From Aspidiotus rigidus (Eukaryota; Arthropoda; Insecta; Hemiptera; Diaspididae): a DNA stretch of 64,000 nt. Of the stretch, positions 10,641-21,842 are shown piece by piece. How positions within the stretch are numbered: position 1 is the first letter of the stretch; every line of letters begins with the position of its first letter. The notes under the pieces are model-generated. The model was not told the origin of the DNA. It ran no database searches and saw nothing but the letters and a program-made list of their open reading frames with translations. A program made the position numbers and the translations under genes. The stretch lies in the NCBI GenBank assembly GCA_035079385.1, contig JAVHKY010000052.1:7812001-7876000 (forward strand), given 5' to 3'.

Positions 10641-12199
10641 GTTTATCCCACCAGATGTTGCAAAGTCGCACTCGATGTATTCTTATAAAAGGAAAAAAAT
10701 TCACGGATTTGCTCGAAGTTGACCGCATATGAAAGGAAATTTTATGCAGAATAAATTCACATCTCTTTATTTTTTTTTGAAAAACTGAATATTTGTGGAG
10801 GAAAATGAGTTTTAGTGTCAACTCTCTATAAGAGCCTGTGTTGAAGTGCTGAAGGTTGACTGCAGCGATTTTTGTACGTGTGGCAGAACCAACAAACTAG
10901 CAATCTTGTGTTTTTAGAGGTCTATAATGCAGCCTGTAAGTTAAATCCTTATCAGATACATCTGATTAAGAATTCTTTACAGTCTAAACCTTTGCTTTTA
11001 ATAATTTTTGTGGTGAATAAATTTCCGTGGGGTTGCCATATAGCATCTTCCCAAGTGGACCCATTTTGATCTGTTAAAGTACATCATCTGACTAAAACTG
11101 TTTTACTGAGTGTTTTGCGCGCTTGATAATTTCCATACCTTAATTAAAATTCAGAAGATACTTGGAAAAATACTTGAAAACTACCCCAAAAAATCGACTG
11201 AAATATTTGCATGGTATTAGTAGTAGTATTAGTAACATATGTGTGTACCAAAACCAAATAATGCATATATACCCTTTTTAAGTGTACAACTCCAGAACAG
11301 CATAATATGTGAGTAAGCTCACAGCCTATACTCTGTTCACGTTAAGGAAGGATAGATGTATGTACCTCGAGAAAGGAATGCCGAAGGTGATTTTAATCTA
11401 CCGTCCTGTTCTCAAGGTATGTGCTTTCATTCTTTCTTAATGTGAATGGACTATACTCTATACGACTATACAAGGCCGGAAGGTAGTAATGTTACAACGT
11501 TGCATTTCAAAATCAGTGGGTACAGATTTACATGGACGCTTATGAGAAAAAAGTAAAAAACAAAAAAAGTCAAATATTTTGATTTGTACGCAAATAGAAC
11601 GGGGTTTTTGCAAATAATGAAGAGAATATAATATGAAGATCAAACGATTTTCCATTTTTTGAGCCCTATTTTAGTAAAATTGGTGCAGTACAAGAGGAGT
11701 TATCATCGTTTGAAAATAAAAAATCAGATAAGGTACAAAGTACGGTACAGTTCACCTACAGTTACACCGCACCAATGAACATGAACCACCTTTAAACATC
11801 ATTGAGAAGAATCCACTGCGCATATTGTCATTTTCTATATTCTGGCCTTGTACAGAGTAGACCGTAGCAAGACAGGTGCACCCAGCATTTTCCACACATT
11901 TGCAAATATTCTGCGACCAAATTGCAACCTCTCAAAACACAAACCTCTGTAAGCGTTCAGCTAGTTTTACATAAATCTTTCATAAGATTAGAAAAAAAAA
12001 AATTATTGTTATATGAGATTTATATAGAAGCTCAGTCGGGTATTACGTTTTGGGAAGAAAGTTCGAGGAATTGGGTTTTGAAAAACCAGTTTTGGGGAAA
12101 TGTACGGGAATTGGGACCAGAGTTACTACTTTTTGTATTTTGAAATTGTAAATGTTCGATTTGAACATAAATTAATTTAATTAGCGTTTTATTTTTTAG
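10641..12199. other. Intergenic or intronic sequence upstream of the KYAT exon
   Basis: No coding sequence is recognised. An imperfect inverted repeat of about 46 bases per arm sits at 11334-11379 and 11403-11450 (TTCACGTTAAGGAAGGAT versus the complement of ATTCTTTCTTAATGTGAA) and may be a small MITE. I looked for the upstream KYAT exon carrying the PLP lysine and did not find it. Confidence 0.4.
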
Positions 12200-12386
12200 G
12201 ACGCTGTGGCGAGATGTTTTGAACGCGAATTTGATAAAATCAACTCTTCCAATTGTTGGTTCAATTTTGTTAACAGTATTTCTCAAAAGAAACGAGATTC
12301 ATTTGTGAGGCAGCTCCAAGATGTTGAACTTGAACCCATAGTTCCTGAGGGAGGATTTTTCATCCTAGTTGACTGGAGTAAATTAG
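12200..12386 (+). CDS. Kyat: Kynurenine aminotransferase-like gene, internal exon
   Basis: This exon encodes a stretch of the C-terminal domain of a class I/II PLP aminotransferase of the kynurenine / glutamine transaminase K group. These enzymes transaminate kynurenine to kynurenic acid and can act as cysteine-conjugate beta-lyases, in cytosol or mitochondria. It reads DAVARCFEREFDK.. then RQLQDVELEPIVPEGGFF and LVDWSKLG, matching the family pattern 'AVA.GFE.E ... L..P..P.GG.F...D'. The acceptor is TTTTATTTTTTAG and the donor is G|GTATGT. It holds 62 codons plus one base and joins 14383 in the same phase. Exons with the N-terminal domain and PLP lysine are not seen and probably lie upstream of the window or were missed. 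The introns carry many transposons, but this exon is intact. Confidence 0.85.
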
Positions 12387-13299
12387 GTATGTTGAAATTA
12401 AAGAAACTAATTCTCAAATTAGGCTACATAAGTGTTTCATTCTGTTTATAATAATTACTTGACGTGACGTTCCTTTTTCATCACTCCTATTGGTTTTCTT
12501 TTTTCATGAGGTGTATGTCAGTATTAAAATTGTTCAAGCTGAAGTAATTAGGGGGAATTAAAGTTCGATTTCTCATTTCAATGACCAGGTCTGCCGTACA
12601 AAGTAGAACGGGCGTATCTGCAAAATAACGATCAGGAGAAATATAAATATTTTTTTAAAACAAAAGAACAAACGATGAATGTAGATTTTCTTCATCAATT
12701 TTCAACGAGAAATACGATGGTAATGATCGTTTCTTTATGCAGACACGTATTTCAAAGGAATTTGACAAAAATAGATATGATGTTGTAGATATCTTCAAAT
12801 GGCAGATTTCACTTTTGACGTCAGAGGACAGTCAGCGCTGCGGATAGAATAGTGAACTATGTAGACAAACACAATTTTCTCATAAGATTTATAGTTTAAA
12901 AAACGATTTGTTCTTTAATAATAATTCGCGAGACCTTCAAAATTAACCCTAAATAGATAGACAAACGCCTTTCTTTCTCTGCATTAAGAAAAGAAATTCA
13001 CTCTTTGTTATTTTTCTGCCTACTTTTGGATTTTTAGTAGCATAAGGCTTTTTCAGCTTTCCATATTGTATACTTATTTGCCTGATTCTTGGATGCGCGG
13101 ATAACGTTGTGTTTCCTACACTGCTGTAGGTGTGGAAAGATGCGCTTTAATGTTGGTATCAGTGTAAGTCTTTGCAACTGAAGAGCGGTAGGTAAAGACA
13201 GCTGGCGGTCGGTAAAAAAATTTTCCTCCCGCAAAAATAATATTACACACCGCGTGGGCTTGTATTACTGAACGAACGAATTCCCCCCACCTTTCATGT
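12387..13299. other. KYAT intron, left part
   Basis: Non-coding. A stretch at 12589-12719 has an acceptor-like and a donor-like border and an open frame, but its splice phase does not fit the next KYAT exon. The rest shows nothing I recognise. Confidence 0.4.
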
Positions 13300-13548
13300 C
13301 TTAGACCATATAGTACATAGACCGCCGATAGCCTATGTAAATGACGTTATCAGTTGTCGGAACATAGGAGTTTGGCTGTAAGTCGGAAAGGTTTGGTAAG
13401 GATGGTTCGCTGCATGCGACGTAAGGGGATGTGAGCGATACCACGCCCACTCATATTAACGCCGTGAGACCTTACCGACTTACAGAGTCTCCTATGTTTC
13501 GACTAGCTTTTTATCATTATTAGCGGTCTATGTAGTATATGGTCTAAG
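13300..13548. mobile_element. MITE with CTTAGACCATA termini
   Basis: The ends are 26-bp near-perfect inverted repeats (CTTAGACCATATAGTACATA.. and complement). A second inverted pair lies inside, with AACATAGGAG and TGTAAGTCGG mirrored by CCGACTTACA and CTCCTATGTT. The terminal motif is shared with the element at 46305-47858, which has an 8-bp TSD, so a hAT-like origin is possible. No clean TSD is seen here. Confidence 0.8.
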
Positions 13549-14382
13549 AATACAGTACACGACAGTATCGGAAAGTAACGTGATTCCTCTACTGTTGCGT
13601 AATATACTATTAATAATGGCAATCTTTGTTGTAAACTAGGTAACTGTTTTCTTCTTCCAATGTTTTCCAAAGTGGAGAGAGATCAAGAAAATATGGAAAG
13701 AGGACTTAGTCGGGTTTAACTGTACCACTTTATAATGTACTTTTCTTGTATACTTGATTTATACTTGAGCCCTATTGTACGATTAATGTTAAGTCAATAG
13801 AACGTCATCCTTGTTTGAAATACCGTATTTTTCCGCATAATGGCCGCACTCGAATACGAGGGGCGTTTCATAAGTAAGGTCACAGTGTTTTGTATTCTCG
13901 TTTCGCGCGCTGTAGAAAAATTTTACAAACAGGGAAATATTTTGTAAGGTGTTTTGGTAACACTGTAAAAAAATCAGACCACTACGACTACGCGTTAGCC
14001 GCTGGCAGGACAAGATACACAACTGTAGTAGCAGTGTTGCCGTCCAATTTTTTGTTCTCTTTTGTCCACGTTCTTCAACGTGCTACACTGGTAAAAAAAA
14101 AGAAAGAATACAGGCAACAACATGACAACTCCTCCAATGTGTGGAGAACACGACGCAATCGTGATATCGAACATAATTCAAGTTCTTCAAATAAACCCTT
14201 CCGAAATTTACACCTTTTCTTGAAGGTCGTGACAGCTTTTGATTTAGAAATAGAAAAATTGAAAATACAATTATTTTCTATCCTGCCAGCTACAAGGTTT
14301 AAATCAATCAGGAGTTTGCGATTCAACCGCTCAACCATTAGCGCTGGTACCAATTTATTTATGATGTTTGCCCCTGTTCTAG
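13549..14382. other. KYAT intron between MITE and next exon
   Basis: Non-coding apart from shadow frames. A 237-codon + strand frame at 13890-14603 merely overlaps the true exon at its 3' part; its first two thirds resemble no protein I know. The sequence near 13860 (GGGGCGTTTCATAAGTAAGG) resembles a DNA-transposon end, but no partner end was found. Confidence 0.4.
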
Positions 14383-14546
14383 GTGAAAAATTAGATTTGT
14401 CCTCCGAAGACGATTTCTATCAAGATTTCAGATTTGCCAAATGGATGATCAAGAACATAAGTATATCCAGTATTCCGGCAACTGCTTTCTATTTGACCAA
14501 ACATAAACATATTGGAGAACATTTGATCAGATTTTGTTTCATCAAG
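14383..14546 (+). CDS. Kyat: Kynurenine aminotransferase-like gene, penultimate exon
   Basis: The acceptor is CCCCTGTTCTAG. The donor is AAG|GTGAGA. Two bases complete the Gly codon begun in the previous exon, then 54 codons follow: EKLDLSSEDDFYQDFRFAKW, WMIKNISISSIPATAFY, and HIGEHLIRFCFIK. The pattern 'KWM.KN.....IP.SAFY ... G...IRFCF.K' is the conserved C-terminal segment of kynurenine aminotransferases, including the Arg that binds the substrate carboxylate in the IRFCF motif (family knowledge). The phase is 0 at its 3' end, matching 28399. Confidence 0.9.
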
Positions 14547-14639
14547 GTGAGATTTTTCTTCCAAGTTGAATCATTGAAAATTGAACAGTTCTCTAAATAT
14601 TGAATGATACTGCAGTCTAATAATATGGAAGTAACTTAA

Positions 14640-15079
14640 GGGTATGCTCTATCTAGTCACTTACACAAACAAAATACACGTATAAAACACAAAGTGGTGT
14701 GTACTGGGTGGCGATTTTTGCCCACGAATAACTCCATGAATAATGCTCCAAATTTTTTAAAAGATCGGGTAATTAGGCCTATTCTCGAAGTCGCGGAAAA
14801 TGCGGTTGTTTACTTAACAGCTCGCAAAATATTCCGAGAGATCGTCAGTAAACGTTCAAAGTTACATCTAGAATATCCATCTTTGAATCGTCGAATATCA
14901 ATTAATAAGTGAAATTAGTTTGTGTAAACGAACTAGTCACATATTTCGGACCTTTACGATGAAAATACACGGTTTCGGGATATTTGATGCACTATTGAAT
15001 TAATTATCTTTGGGCAAAATTCGTAACACGGAATACACTTGTGCGTGTCTATGTGCTAGTGACTGGGTAGAGTATACCC
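14640..15079. mobile_element. TTAA-flanked MITE
   Basis: A 440-bp element with about 32-bp imperfect inverted repeats (GGGTATGCTCTATCTAGTCA.. and complement), flanked on both sides by TTAA (14636-14639, 15080-15083). A TTAA target is typical of piggyBac elements. A 72-codon frame inside has no known domain. Confidence 0.75.
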
Positions 15080-15552
15080 TTAACGTGTGACACCCAATTT
15101 AGGTCTACTTTGAGTTTTGACAGTAAAAACAGCTGGAGGATTTTTGATTTCTGAAGCCCCTCCCCCCTTAGATAATTAAAAGATGAGAGCATGTGGCGCT
15201 ATACTGCTTCAAAGTCATTTTATAATGAAGATTTCACTTTAATTATGAATCTTAATTTTAAATAAATAGAGAATGAAACGCTACCACCATGTGCTCAACA
15301 TTGATAGATGGTAAGGTCTAGATCACATTACTCCCCCCTCCCCTCATAATTCAAATTTAAAACCAGGAACTGTTTCAACCTACTGTTAGTACTCAATTGT
15401 ACAGTTATTAGCTTTATTTGATGACTAGAGCTCGGATTTTTCGGTTGTAAAAACATTGAAAATCGGTTTAAGAAATCTTATTTTCGGTTTTATTCGGTAA
15501 AATAGAAAAAAATTAAAAATAATACAAATTTTTCTGAAATTTTGACATTTTT

Positions 15553-15682
15553 ACAAAAACTGCTTATTGAAGAGCACGACAATGTGCTTTTTGAGGTTAT
15601 CTTGTGTGAAAGAGTGTCTTCTGTCCATAAGAATATATTTACAATAGGAGAACGAACGTTCTACGTCGACTGGAGTAGATGA
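15553..15682 (-). pseudogene. hAT transposase C-terminal (dimerisation) fragment
   Basis: The minus strand encodes TPVDVERSFSYCKYIL followed by DRRHSFTQDNLKKH and VVLFN in one frame. 'VERSFS ... L..RR..........' is the hallmark of the hAT family dimerisation domain at the end of hAT transposases. Only about 40 residues survive and no TIRs could be assigned. It lies in antisense inside the large KYAT intron. Confidence 0.75.
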
Positions 15683-15959
15683 GTAACACAGTTTTTTTCA
15701 TCTTTTGCATCGTTTCTGTACTTCCATTTCTCAAAATTGTTCGCTATGTACTGTTTTTTTCTACTATTTTGATAAATTTCACCATTTCGGTCATTTTCGG
15801 TTTTATGCCTGTTTTCGGTACTTGAAAAGGTTTTCGGTTTTTTTCGGTTAAATAAATTTTTTTGTATGTGTCCCTACCACTATGAAACGTACTCCTATGT
15901 CATTTCTACTGATCTGCCCGTTAGCAAACTCATTCGACAAAAACCGAGGAATCCTAGCT

Positions 15960-16235
15960 CTATTGATGACTAACAGATCCAGCCACGTCAAAACTATTGT
16001 GCAATACTCTCATACAAATTGTGCTGGTGTCTTCTGGAATTCCATTTAGTTTGAAATAATTCTTTAAGCGTCTATTGTACCATCTAATTGTCTCTTCTTC
16101 TGGATTAAATTCCTGGAAATCGTTCACATTTACGTTCATGATTGATCGCGACACATTTTGTTGCAAAAATTGTGCTACTAAAATACTAACATTGGTCACA
16201 GCTTCTGTTAGATCGTTCATGCTTTTTTTTTTCAT
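15960..16235 (-). pseudogene. Gypsy-type Gag N-terminal fragment
   Basis: Ninety-one codons beginning MKKKSMNDLTEAVTNVS, with FQEFNPEEETIRWYNRRLKN and YFKLNGI. 'F..FNPEEE....Y..RL..YF..N.I' is the start of the capsid region in many arthropod Gypsy Gags. A primer-binding motif lies 76 bases upstream. Nothing of Pol follows, so this is the 5' stump of a minus-strand element. Confidence 0.75.
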
Positions 16236-16310
16236 CCATAATGTTCAAAATATAATTACAAACGACATGAAACTATAACTATTCTTCACAATCATTATTT
16301 TTAAATCTAT

Positions 16311-16321
16311 CCTCGTCGCCA
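16311..16321 (-). promoter_or_regulatory. Primer-binding site of the Gypsy relic
   Basis: The minus strand reads TGGCGACGAGG, the same primer-site sequence as at 4671-4680, placed correctly just upstream of the gag fragment. Confidence 0.65.
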
Positions 16322-17879
16322 CTGTGGAGGCTACAAACACTAATGCTACTAACTAACACGACCAGCTAGCTCGCGGTAGTACAGCATGTCCAGTTCAGAG
16401 ACGTGAAATCACCAGGAAGGACATGTGCACAGAAAAATTTAGCAAGACAGGGTTAGATTTCTCAGTGATCTTAGGAAAAATACCGACACATTGACGAGAG
16501 GTATCAATTAGAGGCAAATGAGATGAGAAAATATCACCACACTTTCGACCCAAACACGAAGAGAAAACTTTAAAAAAAAAAAAAACTATTGGGTTTCTCC
16601 TCCCCCTTTCAATCACATAGAAGCACTATCAGATGACTCTCCATTTCTTGTCAACATTTTTCAATTCTTCCAACAATTAAATTTCTTTTTTCACATCTTC
16701 ACTTTTCAAAACCACTGAGCTCATAGCTCTGTGACACTCTCTTGGTAACTCGTTAATTTAAAAGAAATCTAAATGAAAATAAAAAATTGATAATTTTTAC
16801 CTCTGCCTACAAGTAATCATTTCGCTTAAATCCTTTCTTCATAACTCCAACTTATTCTATAAATCGTTCTCCCAATGAGGCTCACATCTATCCTCACCAT
16901 CTCTCGCCCCTCTACTCATAATTCATTCTTGATCATCTCCAATTCCCGAGCATCATTCTATGTTATTTCCAGCTGCTCTTCTCTTCATCCAATCATAGTT
17001 TGTATTCACGCTCTCATCAATCTATGAAAGAATAACCGAAAAAGTAGGTAAAATGTTATCTTTAAGAAAATTAAAATCGCACACTTATGGATGAAAACTC
17101 AAGTTATGCAATAGCAACCACCCTCCCCCATTTTGCAAGCATGAGAGCAAGAACAACGCGTCATTATACGCCCCACCTTAAACCGGAGTATTTCAAAAGA
17201 ATTTGATATTGGAATTAAAGTCTTATTGAAAACTGAGTTGTGTATTTCGCGTAGTCTCATGTTGTTGCCACAGAGTGTGAATAAGGGTTAGCCATAGAAT
17301 CAGTCATCCTAGACTCACACACACATACACTTCTCATCCCTCATCTTATGCTTCTCTCATGCTCTCATTCCCTCTCCCACATCTGAACTCAATAACAACA
17401 CCCTAATGACAGGCTCTTATTAGCTCATTAATTGAGAAAAAATTGAAAGAAAAGAAATAAAATGAAACATGAAAGATTATACGCAAAAGACTGCTCACCA
17501 ATACTATAGCATATCCTTACATAACATTCATTCATGAGAAACTCAACACAAACGAGCAAATCTTTCACACATATAAAACAATTTCATCACTCAAAAAATG
17601 ACAAGATTATACGCAAAGGATTGCTGTACTAATACTATACTAACCCAACATTCATTCAGGACCAACTCAACACGAATCAAAGGTTACCCTTCGCTTTTAA
17701 TGACGAAAGCGACTACCTGAAGTTTAGTACTACAAAATATTAGTAGCTCGAATATTTGCAAATTTCCTGAAATTAGTTCACGCTTCAATTTAAGATTTCT
17801 CACGAACCAGACATCATATCGACACTAAAAGTTCACAATTACATTTTTAGACATGTAAATTACAATATATCAACATTCG
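16322..17879. repeat. AT-rich intron with diverged dispersed-repeat sequence
   Basis: No gene is seen. The part at about 16810-17060 (CATAACTCCAACTTATTCTA, ATTCTTGATCATCTCCAATT) is alike to 31260-31680 and weakly to 18640-18965 and 53520-53760, so it belongs to the dispersed repeat family described at 17880. Confidence 0.5.
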
Positions 17880-19260
17880 AAAAAAAATGAACAAACCATA
17901 TCAGAGTTATAGGAGTGGGGAATTTTTTTTTAAATTGGGTATATCTGGAGAACTACTGATCCGATCGTCAAAAAAAATGCTGGTGCACAACTTCAGATAT
18001 GACACGACAACGTGGCCGAGTTTCAAGAAAATCCACCCAGTAGTCTCGGAGGAGAAGCCCGGACAAATTTTGATCCATATATATATATATATAAGGAAAC
18101 CTGAATTTTTTTTAATGACGTAGCGATGATCTATGACCTCTAAAACGTCGAGAAAGTTCATTTCCCCCTCTTTCTGCCACAACTGTGACGGGTGTAATAC
18201 TCGCTTTTCTACGAAAAATCGGTAAAAAAAAACAATGACAATAAATCTAAGAACGATGCTTAAAAAAAAAACACTCACGCAGTCGCGTGAGTAGTACACG
18301 ACTTTTCTTCCCACAATGCAAAAAACAGTGAGAGAGTCACTCCCTCTCTTTAAATTAAATACCAATGACCTGTCAATCATGTCAAACATTTGTAGAATAA
18401 ACAATAAAACTCAGTTTATAAATTCTATCACTACGATGTCACATCAACAGATAACAGAGTAAAAATACCTATAATTCAATAAGGAAACCTGAATTTTGTT
18501 ATAATTTAGGCTAAGAGTCATCTAAAACCTACAAAACGTCTCCAGAAAAACCACTCCCCCTCCCCCTGTCCAAACTGCTACGAGGCTATAACAGTTGTTT
18601 CTAATAAAAAAGAGCTCTACAATAATTTTTTCCCATACCTTATTCTTAGCATATTATTAGTCTAGTATACTGTATATTAGGATGAGTGGTTCAATTCTTT
18701 ATCACTTCCGATTTCTGGTATCTCTTAAAGCTATCTCGAGCTGCTATTCCTCTCGTGCACTCATAAATTGCCTTCACGCTATTATATCACCATTTTCTAT
18801 GCACACTCCACCCCAAAATTCTTCATCTGGGAATCCAGTTACAACGAGATCCTGAAAAACTAAAAAAATCGATGTCGAAACGAAAGAAGCAACCAATCAC
18901 CCAATAGTCAACCCCTCATTCCTTCCCTCACGCTTCAACCATTCCAAACGTATTAACAAAATACCTCACTTTTCTAGCTAGAAAATTCGGTAAAAATATA
19001 TAGCACCCAAGCCCGGTTTACTCGTTAGTCTAATCTCAAATCTCACTCAAAAAAGCCAGTCCAAATTGAAAATAATCTTTCCATCTCTTTTGACACCTCA
19101 AATCAACTATGAACCACTATTAATTATGTACTCATACATGAAAAAATGACAAATAAATCAATTATTAATTAAGAGTGAAATCACCCAGGTAGTCTCGCAT
19201 CAGCACACTTGATGAAGATTAAAAAATTGTACTTAATCATTCAAAGTCAAGGTTTTCACT

Positions 19261-19768
19261 AAAATCAGTCGAATAACAAATTAAGAAAAATAAAACGTGA
19301 ACCCACATTTTGGTCCTCATCCCAACGAAATTCAAGGCAAGAGGAGGTCATTTTAGCTCGGCTGCGAATAGGCCACACTCGTCTTACTCATACTTATCTT
19401 CTCACTAATCTCGCTCCTCCATCATGCCCTCACTGTCTCCAAGAAAATTTATCAGTTGATCATTTTTTCTCATGTCCCGTCCTGCAACCCACTCGAACCT
19501 CCCTAAATATATCTTCCAATATCAATGCAGCACTAAACAACAACTCCGAAACCATCGACTCAACCCTAACTTATTTACGCACCACTCAATTCTACAACTT
19601 CATATAATTCACCAACAAATTCCGTTCGATCGCCACTCAATTCCACCAATACGTACCTAATTTAACCTAATTTAAGTAATGTTCTAAAATAAGATTGTAA
19701 CGCCGAGCAAATAACCCTCGTGTAGTTTATAATGCTCGTAAAATAATAATAAAAAAAAAAAAAAAAAA
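19261..19768 (+). mobile_element. 5'-truncated LINE insertion (I-type) with poly(A)
   Basis: The empty site survives at about 52405-52430, where GTTTTCACT runs straight into ATCGAGTATGACTGATAAT. Here the two halves are separated by 508 bases ending in an 18-base A-run (19751-19768). The TSD is at most a few bases (ACT). The 5' truncation and poly(A) end are typical of LINE insertion. Confidence 0.85.
19311..19607 (+). pseudogene. LINE ORF2 C-terminal fragment (I/Jockey-type)
   Basis: Ninety-eight codons open to a stop at 19605. They read LRIGHTRLTHTYLLTNLAPP followed by CPHCLQENLSVDHFFSC, a C-x2-C-x9-H-x4-C knuckle. 'RLRIGHTRLTH.YLL' plus this knuckle is the usual C-terminus of I-, R1- and Jockey-type LINE polymerases after the RNase H region. 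The RT domain itself is gone by truncation. Confidence 0.8.
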
Positions 19769-20681
19769 CTATCGAGCATGACTAATAATAATGAAAAATA
19801 GCTAGAAAAATGAACAACTCGCCATTGCCACTATCCGTTCAAAAATAAATTTAACAAAACAAATAAAATTTGACAAAACAAAATTCAACGCTCTAGGGGC
19901 TGTGGGAAGCGAGATACAAGTGTACTAAATTTGAACGAAAAGGTTTCATCGGAAATAAAATCCAATGAACCCTTGGTAAAGAATGAACCTGTCGAATGAT
20001 GAAAGGTTCTTCATCACAATACACGTACTGATAACGAAAGTGGTAAACGTAGGAAAATCCGCTTCTCCTAACGTAAGCAGCTACTCGCAGCTATTCGTAA
20101 GAAGCTACTCGTAATAGTGAACAATTTTTCAACAAAATTAAAAATTTCTCGAGAACTACTCATCCGATCCTCAAAAAAAATGCAGGTGCACATCTTCAAA
20201 TATAATACTACAATATGGCCGAGTTACAAAAAAATCCATCGGGTAGTTTCCGAGGAGTTCCGCGGACAAAAAGGTACTCGAAATACTGCAAAATTTCTCA
20301 ACAAATTGGAAATTTCTCGAGAACTACTCATCCGATTTTCAAAAAAATTGCAGGTGCACATCTTCAGATATACTACTACAATATGGCCAAGTTACAAAAA
20401 AATCCATCGGGTAGTTTCGGAGGAGTTCCGCGGACAAAAAAATCTTATATATATAAGGAAACCTGAAATTTTTTTTTATGCTAGTTGTGATCTAGGACCC
20501 CTAAAACGTCGAGAAAGTTCATTGCCCACTCCCCCTGTTGACCTTGCTACGGGTGTAATACCTCACTTTTCTAGTTAGAAAAGTCGGTAAAACTAACACT
20601 GACAATGAAAATAAATCTAAAGACAATGCTCAAAAAAAAAAAAAAAAAAAAAAAAAACTATACCGCTACCACCACCCAAGC

Positions 20682-21797
20682 TTACCCTCGCATACTCTGA
20701 AGCCCTCTCTTCAGTTCCTCCCGACTCAAATGAAAAATGTCCAGGTTGGGGTTCTTATCACTCAGAAAATTCCAAACACTTATTGCTCTATTAAGCACAC
20801 TGTATTCCAGAGCATTTGTTCGCACATTCATCGGACAAAAGACGATTTGCGAGCGACTATTAGCTCTTGGTACGGTCAAGGATATTTTTGCCAGGAGATA
20901 CGGCTTGTGTATCCTACCATGAAGAATATCATGGAGAAATACAATCGAGCCTATCATCCTTTTACCATCTAAAGAGACCAATTGAAATCCTTTTAGTAAT
21001 TCATTGTATCCTATGTCAGTCGGGTAGTATTCAAAAATCTTATAGTAAAGGTATTTCAGGAATCTTTTCTGTATTGTCACTATTCTGTCAAAATGATTAC
21101 CGGAGTGAGGATTCCAAACTAATGCACCATATTCTAGATTCGACCTTACCAGAGCAAAATAGAGTGTTTTTAGAATTTGCATATTCTTAAATAAACTTGC
21201 GTTCCTAATTATAAACCCAACTGCCCGCTTTGCCCCACCAACAGTGTGCTTAATGTGCATCCTGTAATCCATTCGCCTGTCCATTAACACTCCCAGATCC
21301 CTAACATATTCAGCCTCTCTGAGTGCTACCCCACCAATTTTGTACCTATAATTGAACACTGCAGTCGTTTTTCTTGTGTATGTTATTTTCTCGCACTTTT
21401 CTATATTAAAGGGAATATGGTTTCTTTTATTCCACTTTTCTAGCGAATTTACGTCTCTTTGGAGCTGCTCACTTTCCTCAGCATTTTTTATGGGACGAAA
21501 GATCTTGAGATCTTCAACGTACAGTAGCAAATGTGAGTTTTTCACATCATCAGCAATATCATTGATGAAGAGTGTGAATAGGAGAGGGCCCAGGTTAGAC
21601 CCTTGGGGAACCCCCGACGGACGATGGAAGAGCCGCGACTCCACACCCTTGTATGTGACATACTGCTTCCTATCACTCAAGTATGATTTAAAGAATTGCA
21701 AAGTATTCTCTGTGAACCCGAAACTCCACATTTCCTGTCCGCCTACCTGTCCGCGTTGATCTAGCTGCTCCATAATAAATTGGCCGAAGTAGGTCAA
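20682..21797 (-). pseudogene. LINE ORF2, reverse transcriptase C-terminal part
   Basis: About 370 codons. RT motifs include FFKSYLSDRKQYV, GVPQGSNLGPLLF with NDI, and the C-terminal thumb (LEYGALVWNPHSG, IQKRFLKYL). Two defects kill the enzyme. The catalytic box reads YVED instead of YADD. The block carrying motif A, expected between 'DQRGQV' and 'LWSFGFTENTL', is missing, so the text runs GQVGGQEMWSFGF. Family call: Jockey/CR1 group. Confidence 0.85.
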
Positions 21798-21842
21798 GTT
21801 AGTATGTACCCCTCGCTTTGGGAGAAAGCCATGTTGTGCATT

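Larger units (their letters stand above)
17880..20640. repeat. Dispersed repeat family block 1
   Basis: A patchwork of units also present at 51780-55380 and in part at 31260-31680. Shared modules are: GAACTACTCATCCGAT with TGCAGGTGCACATCTTCA and TCCGAGGAG..CCGCGGAC; AAGGAAACCTGAATTTTGTT with AAAACGTC..CCAG; a stretch starting TAGTCTAGTATACTGTATAT and ending CCAAACGTATTAACAAAA; and TGATGAAGA..AAAAAATTGT. At 20117-20460 the first module occurs twice in tandem, spaced about 180 bases. No open coding capacity is seen. It is interrupted by a LINE tail at 19261-19768. Confidence 0.75.

Noticed and set aside
12589..12719. Possible extra KYAT exon (acceptor ATGACCAG, open frame, donor-like ATG|GTAATG)
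   Set aside because: Its 131 bases would leave phase 0, which does not fit the exon at 14383 that needs one carried base, and the peptide does not match the family; the 12386-14383 join fits exactly without it.
13890..14603. 237-codon + strand frame
   Set aside because: Only its 3' part is the KYAT exon, bounded by a good acceptor at 14382 and donor at 14547; the rest is intron without protein-like motifs.
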